Positions 51,905 through 61,471 of a DNA stretch of 64,000 bases are shown piece after piece. Source of the stretch: DASZTV01 sp035547515 (GTDB taxonomy: Bacteria; Actinomycetota; Actinomycetes; JAFAQI01); NCBI GenBank assembly GCA_035547515.1, contig DASZUS010000083.1:5261-69260 (forward strand), given 5' to 3'. Both the position numbers and the translations under genes were made by a program. The notes under the pieces are model-generated. The model worked only from the letters and a program-made list of their open reading frames with translations. It did no database searches and had not been told where the DNA came from. Every line of letters begins with the position of its first letter. Position 1 is the stretch's first letter.

Positions 51905-52354
51905 GTGGGCCTGGTTCACGGGCTTGTCGGGTTTGCCCTCACCACGACCATGGGCAGCGCTGCCATCGCAGTGGCCGCGCCCGCCGAGGCTGCTGGTGCC
52001 CCGCAGACCTACTACGTGAGCGCGTCCGGCGACGATGCACTCGCTGGAACCAGCCCGGCAACCGCTTGGCGCACCTTGCAGCCGGTCAATGCACGCGTCC
52101 TTGCCGGTGACACGGTCCTCCTCCAGGGTGGCGCGACCTTCGCCGGCCCGCTCGACCTGAACAGCCAGGACAACGGTGTCACGGTCGGGTTCTTCGGTCC
52201 GGGTCGCGCGAGCCTCACGGGCGCTGGCATTACCGGATACGACGTCAGCGGCGTGACGCTGCGCGACCTCGATCTGGACGGAGACCCCACGGCGTTCACG
52301 AGCCAGGCCGTCGCGCGGCAGTGCGCGGTGCTGGGTCCTCGAACTCTCTCGTGA
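51905..52354 (+). pseudogene. Truncated secreted parallel beta-helix protein
   Basis: About 149 residues from GTG 51905. A signal peptide (VHGLVGFALTTTMGSAAIAVAAPAEAAG) is followed by TYYVSASGDDALAGTSPATAWRTLQPVNARVLAGDTVLLQGG, the typical start of right-handed beta-helix (pectate-lyase-like, DUF1565) surface proteins. The sequence then reads FFGPGRASLTGAGI and SGVTLRDLDLDG and stops after one or two coils. Full family members have several hundred residues. What remains could at best be secreted as a fragment; a deletion is the simplest explanation. Confidence 0.65.
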
Positions 52355-52427
52355 CGGATGCGGGGCGCTGCGGCTCTGCTAGCTCGATGAGTGCGGACAT
52401 GGTGGTTCGGCTCGCTTCGGCTGGTTG

Positions 52428-52654
52428 CTACGTACGTCCGCTCTCCGAACGGCGTCTGACCAGCCCCACCGCGAGCGCGCCTGTGATGACCAGCAACAGG
52501 CCGACGACGACCAACGTCATGATGTGGCTCGCCCCCGTGAAGGGAAGCGAAGTCAGCACCGACGCCGGGGATGCATGCGTGGTCTTGGTTGCGGCCCCCC
52601 GCCGACCAGAACGCCGACGAGGCCGGCGCCTCCTGTTCCAGCGGAAACACTCAT
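52428..52654 (-). pseudogene. Tiny LPFTG sortase-anchored protein, interrupted by a one-base shift
   Basis: Start ATG 52654 has GAAAGGA 7 bases upstream and reads MSVSAGTGGAGLVGVLVGGG. At a run of six G (plus-strand C at 52595-52600) the coding potential moves to the next frame: AATKTTHASPASVLTSLPFTGASHI, then a membrane helix (MTLVVVGLLLVITGALAVGL) and the tail VRRRSESGRT before the stop at 52428. LPFTGA, helix and Arg tail form a complete sortase signal. With one more G the product would be a continuous 75-residue protein, so this is either a frameshifted gene, a sequencing slip or a phase-variable one. Confidence 0.6.
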
Positions 52655-52717
52655 GGCGAACGTCCTTTCACTGCATGCCAAAAGAAGCGGTAATAAACCG
52701 CGGGGTGGTGACGGGTT

Positions 52718-52735
52718 GGTGACCTTTCGGTCACC
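52718..52735. promoter_or_regulatory. Perfect short dyad upstream of the LPFTG gene
   Basis: GGTGACC, loop TTTC, GGTCACC. It lies about 64 bases upstream of the minus-strand LPFTG start and about 123 bases upstream of the exporter ATPase start on the plus strand. It may be an operator or a small hairpin; no other feature is seen in 52655-52857. Confidence 0.35.
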
Positions 52736-52857
52736 GGCGGGATTCCCGGCCTTCACACATCCATACCGGGATGCAATAGCCATTTGGGTGGTTCTTCGAC
52801 AGGCCGGTGTCAGCGGCGTGTGCGCGGCGTGCCAGCGTGCTCGGCCAACCTGGTGCC

Positions 52858-53814
52858 ATGACCAACGCGATCGAAGCCGAGGGCCTCGTCAAGCGCTTCG
52901 GCGACACCCTCGCCCTCGACGGCATCAACCTTGCCGCCCGGGAGGGCACGGTGCTCGGCGTGCTCGGGCCCAACGGGGCCGGCAAGACCACGGCGGTGCG
53001 AATCCTTGCGACCCTGCTCCACGCAGACGGCGGTACGGCGCGCGTCGCCGGGCTCGACGTCGGAAGGCACGCCCACGAGATCCGCCAGCTGATCGGCCTG
53101 ACCGGGCAGTACGCCTCGGTCGACGAGGACCTGACTGGCTTGCAGAACCTGGTGATGATCGGGCAGCTGCTCGACCTGTCGGGCAACGACGCGAAGGCTC
53201 GCGCCCGCGAGCTGCTGCGCTGGTTCGACCTCGAGGAGGCGGCCGGACGACCGGCCAAGACCTACTCCGGCGGGATGCGGCGCCGTCTCGACCTCGCGGC
53301 ATCGCTCGTTGGCCGGCCGTCGGTGATCTTCCTCGACGAGCCCACCACCGGTCTCGACCCGGCCAAGCGCGAGGACATGTGGGACGTGATCCGCGACCTG
53401 GTCGCCGACGGGTCGACAGTCCTGCTCACCACGCAATATCTCGAAGAGGCCGACGCGCTCGCAGACGAGATCACCGTGATCGACCACGGCCGCGTGATCG
53501 CCCACGACAGCCCTGAAGGTCTCAAGCGCCAGGTCGGCGGCCAGACGCTCACGGTCCGGCCCACGGACTCGAGCCGGCTCGACGAGGTCGCCACGATCCT
53601 TCGCCAGGTGGCCACCGCGGAGCCAGAGCTGCTCGGCCGCGGTGTGCTCTCGGTCGCCGTACCCGGCGAGGAGGCGCTCGCCGCCACGGTCGATCGTCTC
53701 CGAGAAGCCGGTATCTCGGTCACGGAGCTGTCGCTCCACCTCCCCAGCTTGGACGAGGTGTTCTTCACCCTGACCGGCGCCCGAACGAGCAGTGACGAGG
53801 AGGACGCGGCGTGA
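52858..53814 (+). CDS. ABC exporter ATPase, DrrA-like
   Basis: 318 residues from ATG 52858. Walker A GPNGAGKTT, Q loop TGQYASVDEDLTGLQNL (typical of DrrA), signature YSGGMRRRLDLAASL and Walker B VIFLDEPTTGLDP, then LTTQYLEEADALADEI. The C-terminal 90-residue extension (LTVRPTD..LPSLDEVFFTLTG) is the DrrA-specific domain. With the next gene it forms an efflux pump for a hydrophobic drug, glycolipid or antibiotic. Confidence 0.92.
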   Translation: MTNAIEAEGLVKRFGDTLALDGINLAAREGTVLGVLGPNGAGKTTAVRILATLLHADGGTARVAGLDVGRHAHEIRQLIGLTGQYASVDEDLTGLQNLVMIGQLLDLSGNDAKARARELLRWFDLEEAAGRPAKTYSGGMRRRLDLAASLVGRPSVIFLDEPTTGLDPAKREDMWDVIRDLVADGSTVLLTTQYLEEADALADEITVIDHGRVIAHDSPEGLKRQVGGQTLTVRPTDSSRLDEVATILRQVATAEPELLGRGVLSVAVPGEEALAATVDRLREAGISVTELSLHLPSLDEVFFTLTGARTSSDEEDAA

Positions 53815-54668
53815 CCACCGACACGATCACCACCGCCGGACCTGGCAGCGCGTCCGCTGGCCGCAGCGACGTACCCCGCACAGAGCTACGCAAGACCGAC
53901 TCGCGGATCCCGCGCACCCTGCGGCACGCGCTGGTGATGGCCAGGCGCAACCTGATCAAGACGATGCGTACGCCTGAACAGCTGATCGACGTGACCTTTC
54001 AGCCGATCATCTTCCTGCTGATGTTCACCTACATCTTCGGGGGCGCGATCACCGGCGGCTCGACGCACGACTACCTGGAGTACCTGCTGCCCGGCATGCT
54101 CGGGCAGTCCATCGCGATGGGCAGCGTCGCACTCGGCCAGAACATGAACGCCGACATCGAGAAGGGAGTGTTCGACAGGTTCCGCTCACTGCCGATCGCC
54201 CGCTCGACGCCCTTGGTCGCCGCGGTGCTCGCCGACTTCTTCCGCTACCTGCTGCTGTGTGGGATCACGCTTGGATTCGGGTACGCGATCGGCTTCCGGA
54301 TCCAGACCGGTTTCCTGCCGACCGTCGCCGCGATCGGCCTCTCACTCGGCTTCGCACTGTGCTTCTGCTGGATCTCGGTGTTCATCGGGATGAAGGCGCG
54401 CACGTCGGGGTCGGTGCAAGGAATCATGTTCCTGATCGTGCTGCCGCTGTCGTTCGCAAGCAGCACCTTCGTGAAGCCTTCGACGATGCCGCGCGGCCTG
54501 CGCGACTTCGTCGACGTCAACCCGATCTCGCACCTGGTCGGCACGACCCGCGGCCTGATGGTCGGCGGACCCGTCGCCTCCAACCTGGCCTGGACCCTCG
54601 GCTGGATGGTCGGGCTGCTCGTGGTGTTCGTGCCCCTCGCCGTACGCGGCTACAACAAGCGCGCCTGA
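53811..54668 (+). CDS. ABC-2 type exporter permease, DrrB-like
   Basis: 285 residues from GTG 53811 in a 4-base overlap with the ATPase gene. Six membrane helices; QPIIFLLMFTYIFGGAITGG in the first, and the ABC-2 signature region LPLSFASSTFVKPSTMPRGLRDFVDVNPISHLV (quoted in part). The last 19 bases overlap the convergent SARP-type regulator gene. Confidence 0.92.
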   Translation: MTTDTITTAGPGSASAGRSDVPRTELRKTDSRIPRTLRHALVMARRNLIKTMRTPEQLIDVTFQPIIFLLMFTYIFGGAITGGSTHDYLEYLLPGMLGQSIAMGSVALGQNMNADIEKGVFDRFRSLPIARSTPLVAAVLADFFRYLLLCGITLGFGYAIGFRIQTGFLPTVAAIGLSLGFALCFCWISVFIGMKARTSGSVQGIMFLIVLPLSFASSTFVKPSTMPRGLRDFVDVNPISHLVGTTRGLMVGGPVASNLAWTLGWMVGLLVVFVPLAVRGYNKRA

Positions 54669-57600
54669 CGAGGGTCGATCCGGGCGATGGCTTCTTGTCT
54701 GGCCATCGCCCGGCCTCTTGCGTACGCCGACGCGTGCGGACCTTCGAGCAGTCCACCGAGCCGTTCCGCCAACCGGACAATGTCGATCTGGGTGAAGTCG
54801 TCGGCGCCGCGCAGCGCGGCGGCGGCGCCCAGCACCTCTGCGGCGCCGTCGAGGTCTTCCAACGTGACCGACGTCAGCGCCAGCGCCACCCCGACGGCGG
54901 CGATCAGCGGTAGGTCCTTGGTTTCGAGAGCCTTTTCGTACGCCTCGCTGAGATAAGGAGCGGCAGCGGCCGGCCCGTTGCCGAGGTCGAGCTCCACCTT
55001 GGCCGCGGTCGAGAGCATGATCGCCAAGCCGTGCGATTGCATCGGGTGGGCCGCCGAGAGCTCGCGCAGGGCGCGGATCGAGATGTCGCGAGCCCGCGCA
55101 GCTTCCTCGATGTGACCCATCGAGCGCGCGATCTCGACGTCGACGATGCCGGTGAACAGCACCTCGACCGGAGAACCGGACTGCTCCGCAGCTTCCCGGC
55201 CGAGCTCGATCTGCGCCCGCGCGGCGTCCAGGTCACCGAGGCGGCTGTAGATGTCGGCCAGCCGAAGCCGCATCATCGCCACGTCCTCGCGGCTTCCCAT
55301 CCCCACTGCCAGGTCGAGCGCCTCGCGATACGAGTCGGCCGCGGACTCGATCTTGCCTTCGAGCAGATCGATCTGGCCGAGGATCTGCAGGCTGTTGGCG
55401 ATGCCCCACCGTTCGCCGAGCTGGCGGAACGCCGCCAGCGCGATCTCGGCGTCCTCGCGCATCCGAACGACGTCACCGACGTTCTCCGCCATCGCAGCGC
55501 TGAACGCACGGGCCGCGGCCGCCACCCACGTGTCGGGGCTGGACAGCGCCTTGGCCACGAGCCGTTCGGAGAGCTCCTGGTCGTCCGCGAACATCGCGAC
55601 GATCGGCGCCAACAGCTCCAGCATCGACGGGGCGTTGCCCGAGTCCACTAACTCCGCGACCTCGCCGGCGAGCTGCCGCACTCGCTCGACGTTCGCCGCG
55701 ACCTGCTCGTCGTCATCGTCGCCTCGGGCCATCCACCCGATCGAGTTGACGATGAGGAACGACTCCGCGAGCAGTCGCTGCGCCGGATCGATGTCGCCGG
55801 CGCCGTCGAGCACGAAGGAGACCCAAGTGAGGATCTCGCCGTGGTTGCCGACGGTCATCCAGTGCCAGCCGAGCTTTCCGATGAGATCCATCGCGTCGTT
55901 GGCGCGACCGATGTCGCTGAGGTACTTCACGCCCGCGAGGATGTTGTCGCGCTCGACCTCGAGCATCTCGATCCAGGGCAGCTGCGCCGCGGTTCGCAGG
56001 TACTGATCTGCTTCGTGGACCCGAGCGGCGAAGTACTCGGCGTGCGCCAGCCGAGCCTCACCGACCACTCCGGCCTCCGCCATCCGCTCGAGACCGAACT
56101 CCCGGATCGTCTCGAGCATCCGGTAGCGCGGCGTCGTACCGAGCTTCGCAGCGACCTGCAGCAGCGACTTGTCGACGAGCGATGCGAGCAGCTCGTCGAC
56201 GTCTCCGTCGCCGACAGCGCCCGCGCACACTGCGGCAGCCGCCGTGGGGGTGATGCCGCCGCTGAACACTGCGAGCCGCTGCGCGAGTTGCCGTTCGTCC
56301 ACGGAAAGCAGGTCCCAGCTCCACTCGACGACGGCGTGCAGTGTGCGATGCCGCGGCATGGCCGTACGGCTGCCGCCCGTCAGCAGCTTGAACCGGTCGG
56401 AGAGCCGGCGGGCGATCTCGTCTACCGGCAGGGCGCGCAGCCGGGCTGCCGCGAGCTCGATCGCCAGCGGCAGCCCATCTAGGCGGCGCACGATCTCGAC
56501 AACCGACCCCACCGTGGTCTCGTCGACCGCGAAGTCGGACCTGACGTCGCGGGCACGGTCGGCGAACAGCTGCACTGCGGCGTACCGCAGGGCCTCTGCC
56601 GGATCGGCGTCGGCGGCCGGCTGGTCCAGCGGAGGTACGGCGACGAGCGCCTCACCGAAAATCGCGAGCGGCTCTCGGCTGGTGGCGACGACCCGCAGAT
56701 CCGGGCACTCGGCCAGCAGCCGGTCGGCGAGCTGCGCCGCCGCCTCGACCAGGTGCTCGCAGTTGTCGAGGACGAGCAGGACATGCCGCCCGCTGAGGGC
56801 GTCGACCAGCCGCCCCATCGCGTCTCGCGGGCTGGTCGCCTGCCGGTCGAGCAGCATGGCGTCGCGCTGACCCAAGGCGCCGAGCACGGCCGCGGGAACG
56901 TCAGCCGGGTCGGTCACCGGCGCGAGCTCGGCCAGCCACACCGAGCCGCCGCGGCTGGCCGCCGCCGCGGTCGCAAGCCGGGTCTTGCCCGCACCGCCGG
57001 GACCGACCAGTGTCACGAGCCGCGAAGTCTCGAGCAGGTTGCCGATCTGGACGAGCTGCGTTTCGCGGCCGACGAAGCTGGTCAGCGTCGCGCGGAGGTT
57101 GCCACGCGGCTGCTCTACCGCGTTGGTGGGCGCCGGGTCGCCTCGCAGCACCGCGAGATGAGCAGCCTGCAGGTCGGGACCCGGGTCGGCGCCGAGCAGA
57201 TCGGCGAGCGTGGCGCGGGTGCGCTCATAGCTTGCCAGCGCCTCGGCGCTGCGCCCGGAGGCGTGCAGGGCTCGAACCAGCAGCTCGGCGTACCGCTCTC
57301 GCAGCGGGTGCTCGACGACGAGACTCTCGAGCTCCGGGATGACCTGCTCGGCGCGGCCTAGGGCGAGTCGCGACTGGGCGAGGTCGGCGAGCGCCTCGAG
57401 CCGCACCTCATCGAGGCGGGTACGCACGGCGTCGGCTGCCGTAAGCCCGTCCAGCGGTTCGCCTCGCCACAGCGCGACGGCCGCAGCGAGGTCGCGCTCG
57501 GCGCTCGCCGCGTCGCCGGCGCGAAACGCCTCGCGGCCCGCCCTGGCCAAGGCCTCGAACCGGTTGACGTCGACCTCGGGGCTCTCGACGGCGAGCTGGT

Positions 57601-57856
57601 ATCCGCTGCCGGCCTGCTGGACCACGCCGGCCGCGCCGAGCGTCCGCCGGAGCCGGGAGACCAGCGACTGCAGCGCGTTGGCCGCATCTGCCGGCGGCTC
57701 ATCCCCCCACAGCGCCTCGACGAGAGCCGAGCTGCTGACGGCGCGGGGCGCGTCGAGGGCCAGCATCGCGAGCAGGGTGCGCAGCCGGCCGCCGGAGATT
57801 TCGATGACCGTCGCGCCATCCCGGACCTCGAGCGGTCCCAGCAACCCGATCTGCAC
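54650..57856 (-). CDS. SARP-type transcriptional regulator with BTAD, NB-ARC-like ATPase and TPR region
   Basis: About 1068 residues from GTG 57856 (ATG 57916 would add 20 basic residues). The order is winged-helix DNA-binding domain (about 1-90: VQIGLLGPLEVRDG, GGRLRTLLAMLALDAP), BTAD (about 95-240), a STAND ATPase with Walker A GPGGAGKT (285-292), Walker B LLVLDNCEHL and LDGLPLAIELAAARLRAL, a WHTH-like segment (VVEWSWDLLSVDERQLAQRL), then a long helical TPR-like sensor. Such AfsR/EmbR-type proteins activate secondary metabolism or envelope genes. It is head to head with the cyclase-type regulator. Confidence 0.9.
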   Translation of the reverse strand: MQIGLLGPLEVRDGATVIEISGGRLRTLLAMLALDAPRAVSSSALVEALWGDEPPADAANALQSLVSRLRRTLGAAGVVQQAGSGYQLAVESPEVDVNRFEALARAGREAFRAGDAASAERDLAAAVALWRGEPLDGLTAADAVRTRLDEVRLEALADLAQSRLALGRAEQVIPELESLVVEHPLRERYAELLVRALHASGRSAEALASYERTRATLADLLGADPGPDLQAAHLAVLRGDPAPTNAVEQPRGNLRATLTSFVGRETQLVQIGNLLETSRLVTLVGPGGAGKTRLATAAAASRGGSVWLAELAPVTDPADVPAAVLGALGQRDAMLLDRQATSPRDAMGRLVDALSGRHVLLVLDNCEHLVEAAAQLADRLLAECPDLRVVATSREPLAIFGEALVAVPPLDQPAADADPAEALRYAAVQLFADRARDVRSDFAVDETTVGSVVEIVRRLDGLPLAIELAAARLRALPVDEIARRLSDRFKLLTGGSRTAMPRHRTLHAVVEWSWDLLSVDERQLAQRLAVFSGGITPTAAAAVCAGAVGDGDVDELLASLVDKSLLQVAAKLGTTPRYRMLETIREFGLERMAEAGVVGEARLAHAEYFAARVHEADQYLRTAAQLPWIEMLEVERDNILAGVKYLSDIGRANDAMDLIGKLGWHWMTVGNHGEILTWVSFVLDGAGDIDPAQRLLAESFLIVNSIGWMARGDDDDEQVAANVERVRQLAGEVAELVDSGNAPSMLELLAPIVAMFADDQELSERLVAKALSSPDTWVAAAARAFSAAMAENVGDVVRMREDAEIALAAFRQLGERWGIANSLQILGQIDLLEGKIESAADSYREALDLAVGMGSREDVAMMRLRLADIYSRLGDLDAARAQIELGREAAEQSGSPVEVLFTGIVDVEIARSMGHIEEAARARDISIRALRELSAAHPMQSHGLAIMLSTAAKVELDLGNGPAAAAPYLSEAYEKALETKDLPLIAAVGVALALTSVTLEDLDGAAEVLGAAAALRGADDFTQIDIVRLAERLGGLLEGPHASAYARGRAMARQEAIARIDPRQARLL

Positions 57857-57929
57857 CCGGCCATTGTCCGCGCGGGACAAGCGTTCGCGACGCCGTCGCG
57901 GCAGCCATTTGTCCATATGATCCGCGTTG

Positions 57930-60900
57930 ATGAGCGACTCCACGCGGGGGTCGGCAGTCCCTCGCACGCTGACGGCGTCCGTTTTGTTCGTTGACGTCGT
58001 CGGATCGACCGCGTTGCGATCCGAGGTCGGCGAGGAGCAGGCGGACGTTCTGTCGCGAAACCTGGAAGCGCAGATCGGGCAGGTGATCGGGGATCACCGT
58101 GGCCGAGTGGTCAAGGGACTCGGCGACGGCGTACTGGCAGTGTTCGAGTCCGCCGTCGACGCGGTCGGTGCGGGGGTCGCCGTCCAGCAAGCTGCCGAAC
58201 TGCAGCGGCGGCTGGGCGGCGCCGGGGCGGTCGAGCTGAGAGTCGGAGTCTCGGCCGGCGATGTGTCGTTCGACAGCAGTGACGTCCTCGGCGCGCCGGT
58301 GGTGGAGGCCTCCCGGCTGTGCGGATCCGCCCAGCCCGGTCAGGTACTGGTCGCTGACCTCGTTCGCTCGCTGTCTCGTGGTCGTGGCAGCTTCGTCTTC
58401 GAATCGGTGGGAGATCTCGCGCTACGCGGTCTCCCGGAGCCCGTCCCGGCGTGCCAGGTCATGTGGGATCCGCTCCCGGCGGACGGTGAGGCGGCATCCA
58501 GCGGCCTGCCGTTTCCTGGCCTGCTGGCATCCGGCGGCGGGACGTCGTACGTCGGTCGAGAAGCCGCACTCGCGATGCTGACCGCCAGGCTGGACGCCGT
58601 GCTTGCGGGGACCGCGCACCTCTCCACTGTCTTGCTGTCCGGAGAGCCGGGCATCGGTAAGACCCGCACGGCAGCCGAGCTGGCACGTCGCGCGCACAGC
58701 GCAGGCGCCGTCGTGCTCTATGGGTGCTGTGACGAGGAGCTCGGGGTCCCGTTCCAGCCGTTCGTCGAGGCTCTGGACTTCTACAGTGCGCACGAGGAGT
58801 CACCGCGCCTGGGACGGCTGGCCGGAGAGCTGACCCGGCTGTGCCCGGAGCTGTCTGCACGGGTCCAAGGGCTTCCGGCACCGGTGACCTCCGATCCGCG
58901 GACCGAGGAATACCGGCTCTTCGAAGCCGTCACGTCCTGGCTGACCGAGTCCTCGCGGGAGACCGGGGTCTGCATGGTTCTCGACGACCTGCACTGGGCG
59001 ACCAGGTCGACACTCAATCTGCTCGTGCACCTCCTGCGCGCCGCTGCCGCGACTCCGCCGGCGCGGCTGATGATCGTCGGCACCTACCGAGATACCGAGC
59101 TCGACCGGATGCACCCGTTGACGTCGGTGCTTGCCGACCTGCGAAGGATCGAGGGAGTCGAACGGCTCGACCTTCAGGGGCTGAGCCTCGGAGAGACCGT
59201 CGCGCTGGTCGAGACAGTCGCCGGGCACCAGCTCGACGACGACGGTCGCCGGCTCGCCGAAGTCGCGTTTGCGGAGACCGAAGGCAACCCGTTGTTCATG
59301 GGCGAGATGCTGCGGCACTTCGTGGAGACCGCCACGGTGGCCCTCGTGGATGGTCGCTGGCAGGTGAACGAGCTCGGGCCGATCGCGATCCCCGAGGGCG
59401 TCCGGGACGTGATCGGTCGCCGCCTCGGCCGGCTCTCCGAGAGCGCGAACCGGATGCTGTCCGTCGCTGCGGTGATCGGCCGCGACTTCGATCTGGAGCT
59501 GCTCTCCTACGTCAGCGACGTGGACGACAACGCGTTGCTCGATGCTCTCGATGAGTCCTGTCGCGCCAGAGTCGTGGAAGAGATCGGCCCGGAGCAGTTC
59601 CGGTTCTTTCATGCCGTCGTCAAGGAAGCGCTGTACGGGGAACTGTCGACAGCGCGCCGTCGCCGATTGCATCGCACGGTCCTCGAGGCCCTGGAGAAGC
59701 TGCGCCCCGACGACGCGGTCGCACTGGCGTATCACGCGATCGAGGCGGGGCCAGCAGCAGGCGACATGGGGGCAGCAGTGACCCACCTGCTCGAAGCAGC
59801 TACCCAGGCGTCCGGGTCGCGTGATCTTGCCGGCGCTGAGAGCTACTACCGGCGGGCGGTCGAGTTGATCGACGCCGGCCAGCCGGACCCGGTCCGCCGA
59901 ATCGAAGCCGTCTGCGGGCTGGGCGAGGCCCAACGCGACCAGGCCGACCCGGCGTACCGGACGACCTTGCTCGAGGCCACGCACGCCGCCCTCACGCTGG
60001 GCCGGGCGGACCTGGCCGCCAGCGCGGCGATCGCCAACTTTCGTGGCGTGACGAGCGCGGTGAACCAGGTCGATGTCGAGCGGGTCGCCGCGTTGCGGCT
60101 CACCCTCGCCAGCCTGGAAGGCGAACGCACTGCTGACACTGCGCTCCTCGCGGCGACGCTGGTCGCCGAGATCAACTATGACCTCAACGTCGCGATCGAG
60201 GAACGCGTCGCGCTGACCGACCAGGCTATCGAGATCGCTCGGGAGAGCGGCTCTCCGAAGGTCATCGCGGAGGTCATCCTCCGGACGGGACGGGTGCACC
60301 TCCTGCCGGATCGTGCCGAGCAGGGCTGGGCGCTGGTGAGCGAGGCGATGGCGCTGGCCGATGAAACCGGCGATCCGGCGCAGCGGGTGCTGAGCCGGGT
60401 GTTCGCCAACGCGAGCAGCTGTGGGTTGGGTGACTTCAAGCGGGCAGAGCAGCTGATCACGGAGGGAATCGAGATAGCGAGCCGGGATTGCGCACCGTTC
60501 TTCCTGGCGCTGTCCGAGGCCAACGCGTTGCAGCACGCGATCTACCGAGGCCAGCTCGATGACGCCACGCAAGCAAACGATGACCTACTCGGCGTGTATC
60601 AGCAGCTTGGCGTGACCGATGGGGAACAGTGGTGGGCGGCGATCGCGATGTCCATTGCCTTTCACCGAGGTGCGCTCAGTGATCTGGCCGACCCGGCTGC
60701 GGAGTTCGCCGAGCGGTACCCGACCGCGGTCGCGTGGCGCGGCACTCAGGCATGGACGCTTGTCGAGGCCGGCCGCCATCGCGAAGCGAGAGAGGTCGTC
60801 GCGCGGTACCGCTTGGACCAGCCCGAGCAGTTCCCGATCGACGAGTTCATCTTGTCGAGCTGGGGCTACGTCAGCCTGCTCGCATTCCTCCTCGACGACG

Positions 60901-61262
60901 TCGGGCTGGGCGCGAAGGCCGAGCGTCTACTCCGCCCCTACGAACATCTCTGGATCAGCATCCAGATCTACTCGATGGGTCCAGTTGCCTGGATGATCGC
61001 CCTGTCCCTTGCCGCGCAACGGCGCTACGACGAGGCGGAGGATGCGTTCGAGGGCACCGATCAGTTGCTGGCGGAGCGGGGACTGGCGGTGCACCGCCCC
61101 GCGCTTGGCTACTACCGCGCCCTGTCGCTGTCACGTAGTCCCTCGATCCAGCACATCGAGCGTGCCCGCACACTCGCCCAGAGAGGCGTCGAGGACTCGA
61201 TCCGGTCTGGAGCGCCCCGTCTCTCACAAAGGTTCCAAGCCCTGTTGGATGCGCTTCCCTAG
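57930..61262 (+). CDS. Class III nucleotidyl cyclase-like domain fused to a STAND ATPase and TPR region
   Basis: 1110 residues from ATG 57930. The cyclase homology domain (about 12-180) keeps metal-binding LFVDVVGST (Asp 22) and KGLGDGV (Asp 66). The region that normally holds the transition-state Asn reads PVVEASRLC, so the Asn is replaced and activity is doubtful. A STAND/AAA ATPase follows (VGREAAL, Walker A GEPGIGKT 238-245, Walker B MVLDDLHWA), and then about 600 residues of TPR-like helices. No LuxR HTH is visible at the C-terminus, so it probably senses and signals rather than binds DNA. Confidence 0.88.
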   Translation: MSDSTRGSAVPRTLTASVLFVDVVGSTALRSEVGEEQADVLSRNLEAQIGQVIGDHRGRVVKGLGDGVLAVFESAVDAVGAGVAVQQAAELQRRLGGAGAVELRVGVSAGDVSFDSSDVLGAPVVEASRLCGSAQPGQVLVADLVRSLSRGRGSFVFESVGDLALRGLPEPVPACQVMWDPLPADGEAASSGLPFPGLLASGGGTSYVGREAALAMLTARLDAVLAGTAHLSTVLLSGEPGIGKTRTAAELARRAHSAGAVVLYGCCDEELGVPFQPFVEALDFYSAHEESPRLGRLAGELTRLCPELSARVQGLPAPVTSDPRTEEYRLFEAVTSWLTESSRETGVCMVLDDLHWATRSTLNLLVHLLRAAAATPPARLMIVGTYRDTELDRMHPLTSVLADLRRIEGVERLDLQGLSLGETVALVETVAGHQLDDDGRRLAEVAFAETEGNPLFMGEMLRHFVETATVALVDGRWQVNELGPIAIPEGVRDVIGRRLGRLSESANRMLSVAAVIGRDFDLELLSYVSDVDDNALLDALDESCRARVVEEIGPEQFRFFHAVVKEALYGELSTARRRRLHRTVLEALEKLRPDDAVALAYHAIEAGPAAGDMGAAVTHLLEAATQASGSRDLAGAESYYRRAVELIDAGQPDPVRRIEAVCGLGEAQRDQADPAYRTTLLEATHAALTLGRADLAASAAIANFRGVTSAVNQVDVERVAALRLTLASLEGERTADTALLAATLVAEINYDLNVAIEERVALTDQAIEIARESGSPKVIAEVILRTGRVHLLPDRAEQGWALVSEAMALADETGDPAQRVLSRVFANASSCGLGDFKRAEQLITEGIEIASRDCAPFFLALSEANALQHAIYRGQLDDATQANDDLLGVYQQLGVTDGEQWWAAIAMSIAFHRGALSDLADPAAEFAERYPTAVAWRGTQAWTLVEAGRHREAREVVARYRLDQPEQFPIDEFILSSWGYVSLLAFLLDDVGLGAKAERLLRPYEHLWISIQIYSMGPVAWMIALSLAAQRRYDEAEDAFEGTDQLLAERGLAVHRPALGYYRALSLSRSPSIQHIERARTLAQRGVEDSIRSGAPRLSQRFQALLDALP

Positions 61263-61287
61263 AGACGGACTAACTGACAAGCGACGT

Positions 61288-61308
61288 AACTTACGTGCCA
61301 CGTCAGTT
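61288..61308. promoter_or_regulatory. 10-1-10 dyad in the gap before the Fic gene
   Basis: AACTTACGTG (61288-61297), C, CACGTCAGTT (61299-61308): arms match at 9 of 10 positions. It lies 26 bases after the stop of the cyclase-type gene. It could be an operator or a weak terminator; its left arm resembles the TetR half-site ACTTACATGC at 9183, but the right arm and spacing differ. Confidence 0.3.
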
Positions 61309-61440
61309 GATGGCCCGCGCTGATAACTGGGTCGTCTCCCGCAAGTTCACGTACGCGACGCTTGCGATGCACCGACCGCCTCCTGAGGATGTCAGGCCTA
61401 TCGATTCGTACCCCGCGATAACCGAGAACGGTATCCGGCT

Positions 61441-61471
61441 TTATTTGAGGTTATGCCTTAACCTCAAATAA
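61441..61471. promoter_or_regulatory. Perfect 13-bp palindrome abutting the Fic ribosome site
   Basis: TTATTTGAGGTTA (61441-61453), loop TGCCT, TAACCTCAAATAA (61459-61471). The right arm runs directly into AGGAGG (61471-61476), with ATG at 61482. An AT-rich perfect palindrome at this place is an obvious autoregulatory operator, or an RNA hairpin covering the ribosome site. Confidence 0.7.

Noticed and set aside
61288..61297. AACTTACGTG as a further member of the TetR operator set at 9183/9898/18255
   Set aside because: Only the left half is similar; its partner arm and one-base spacing differ from the N6 design.
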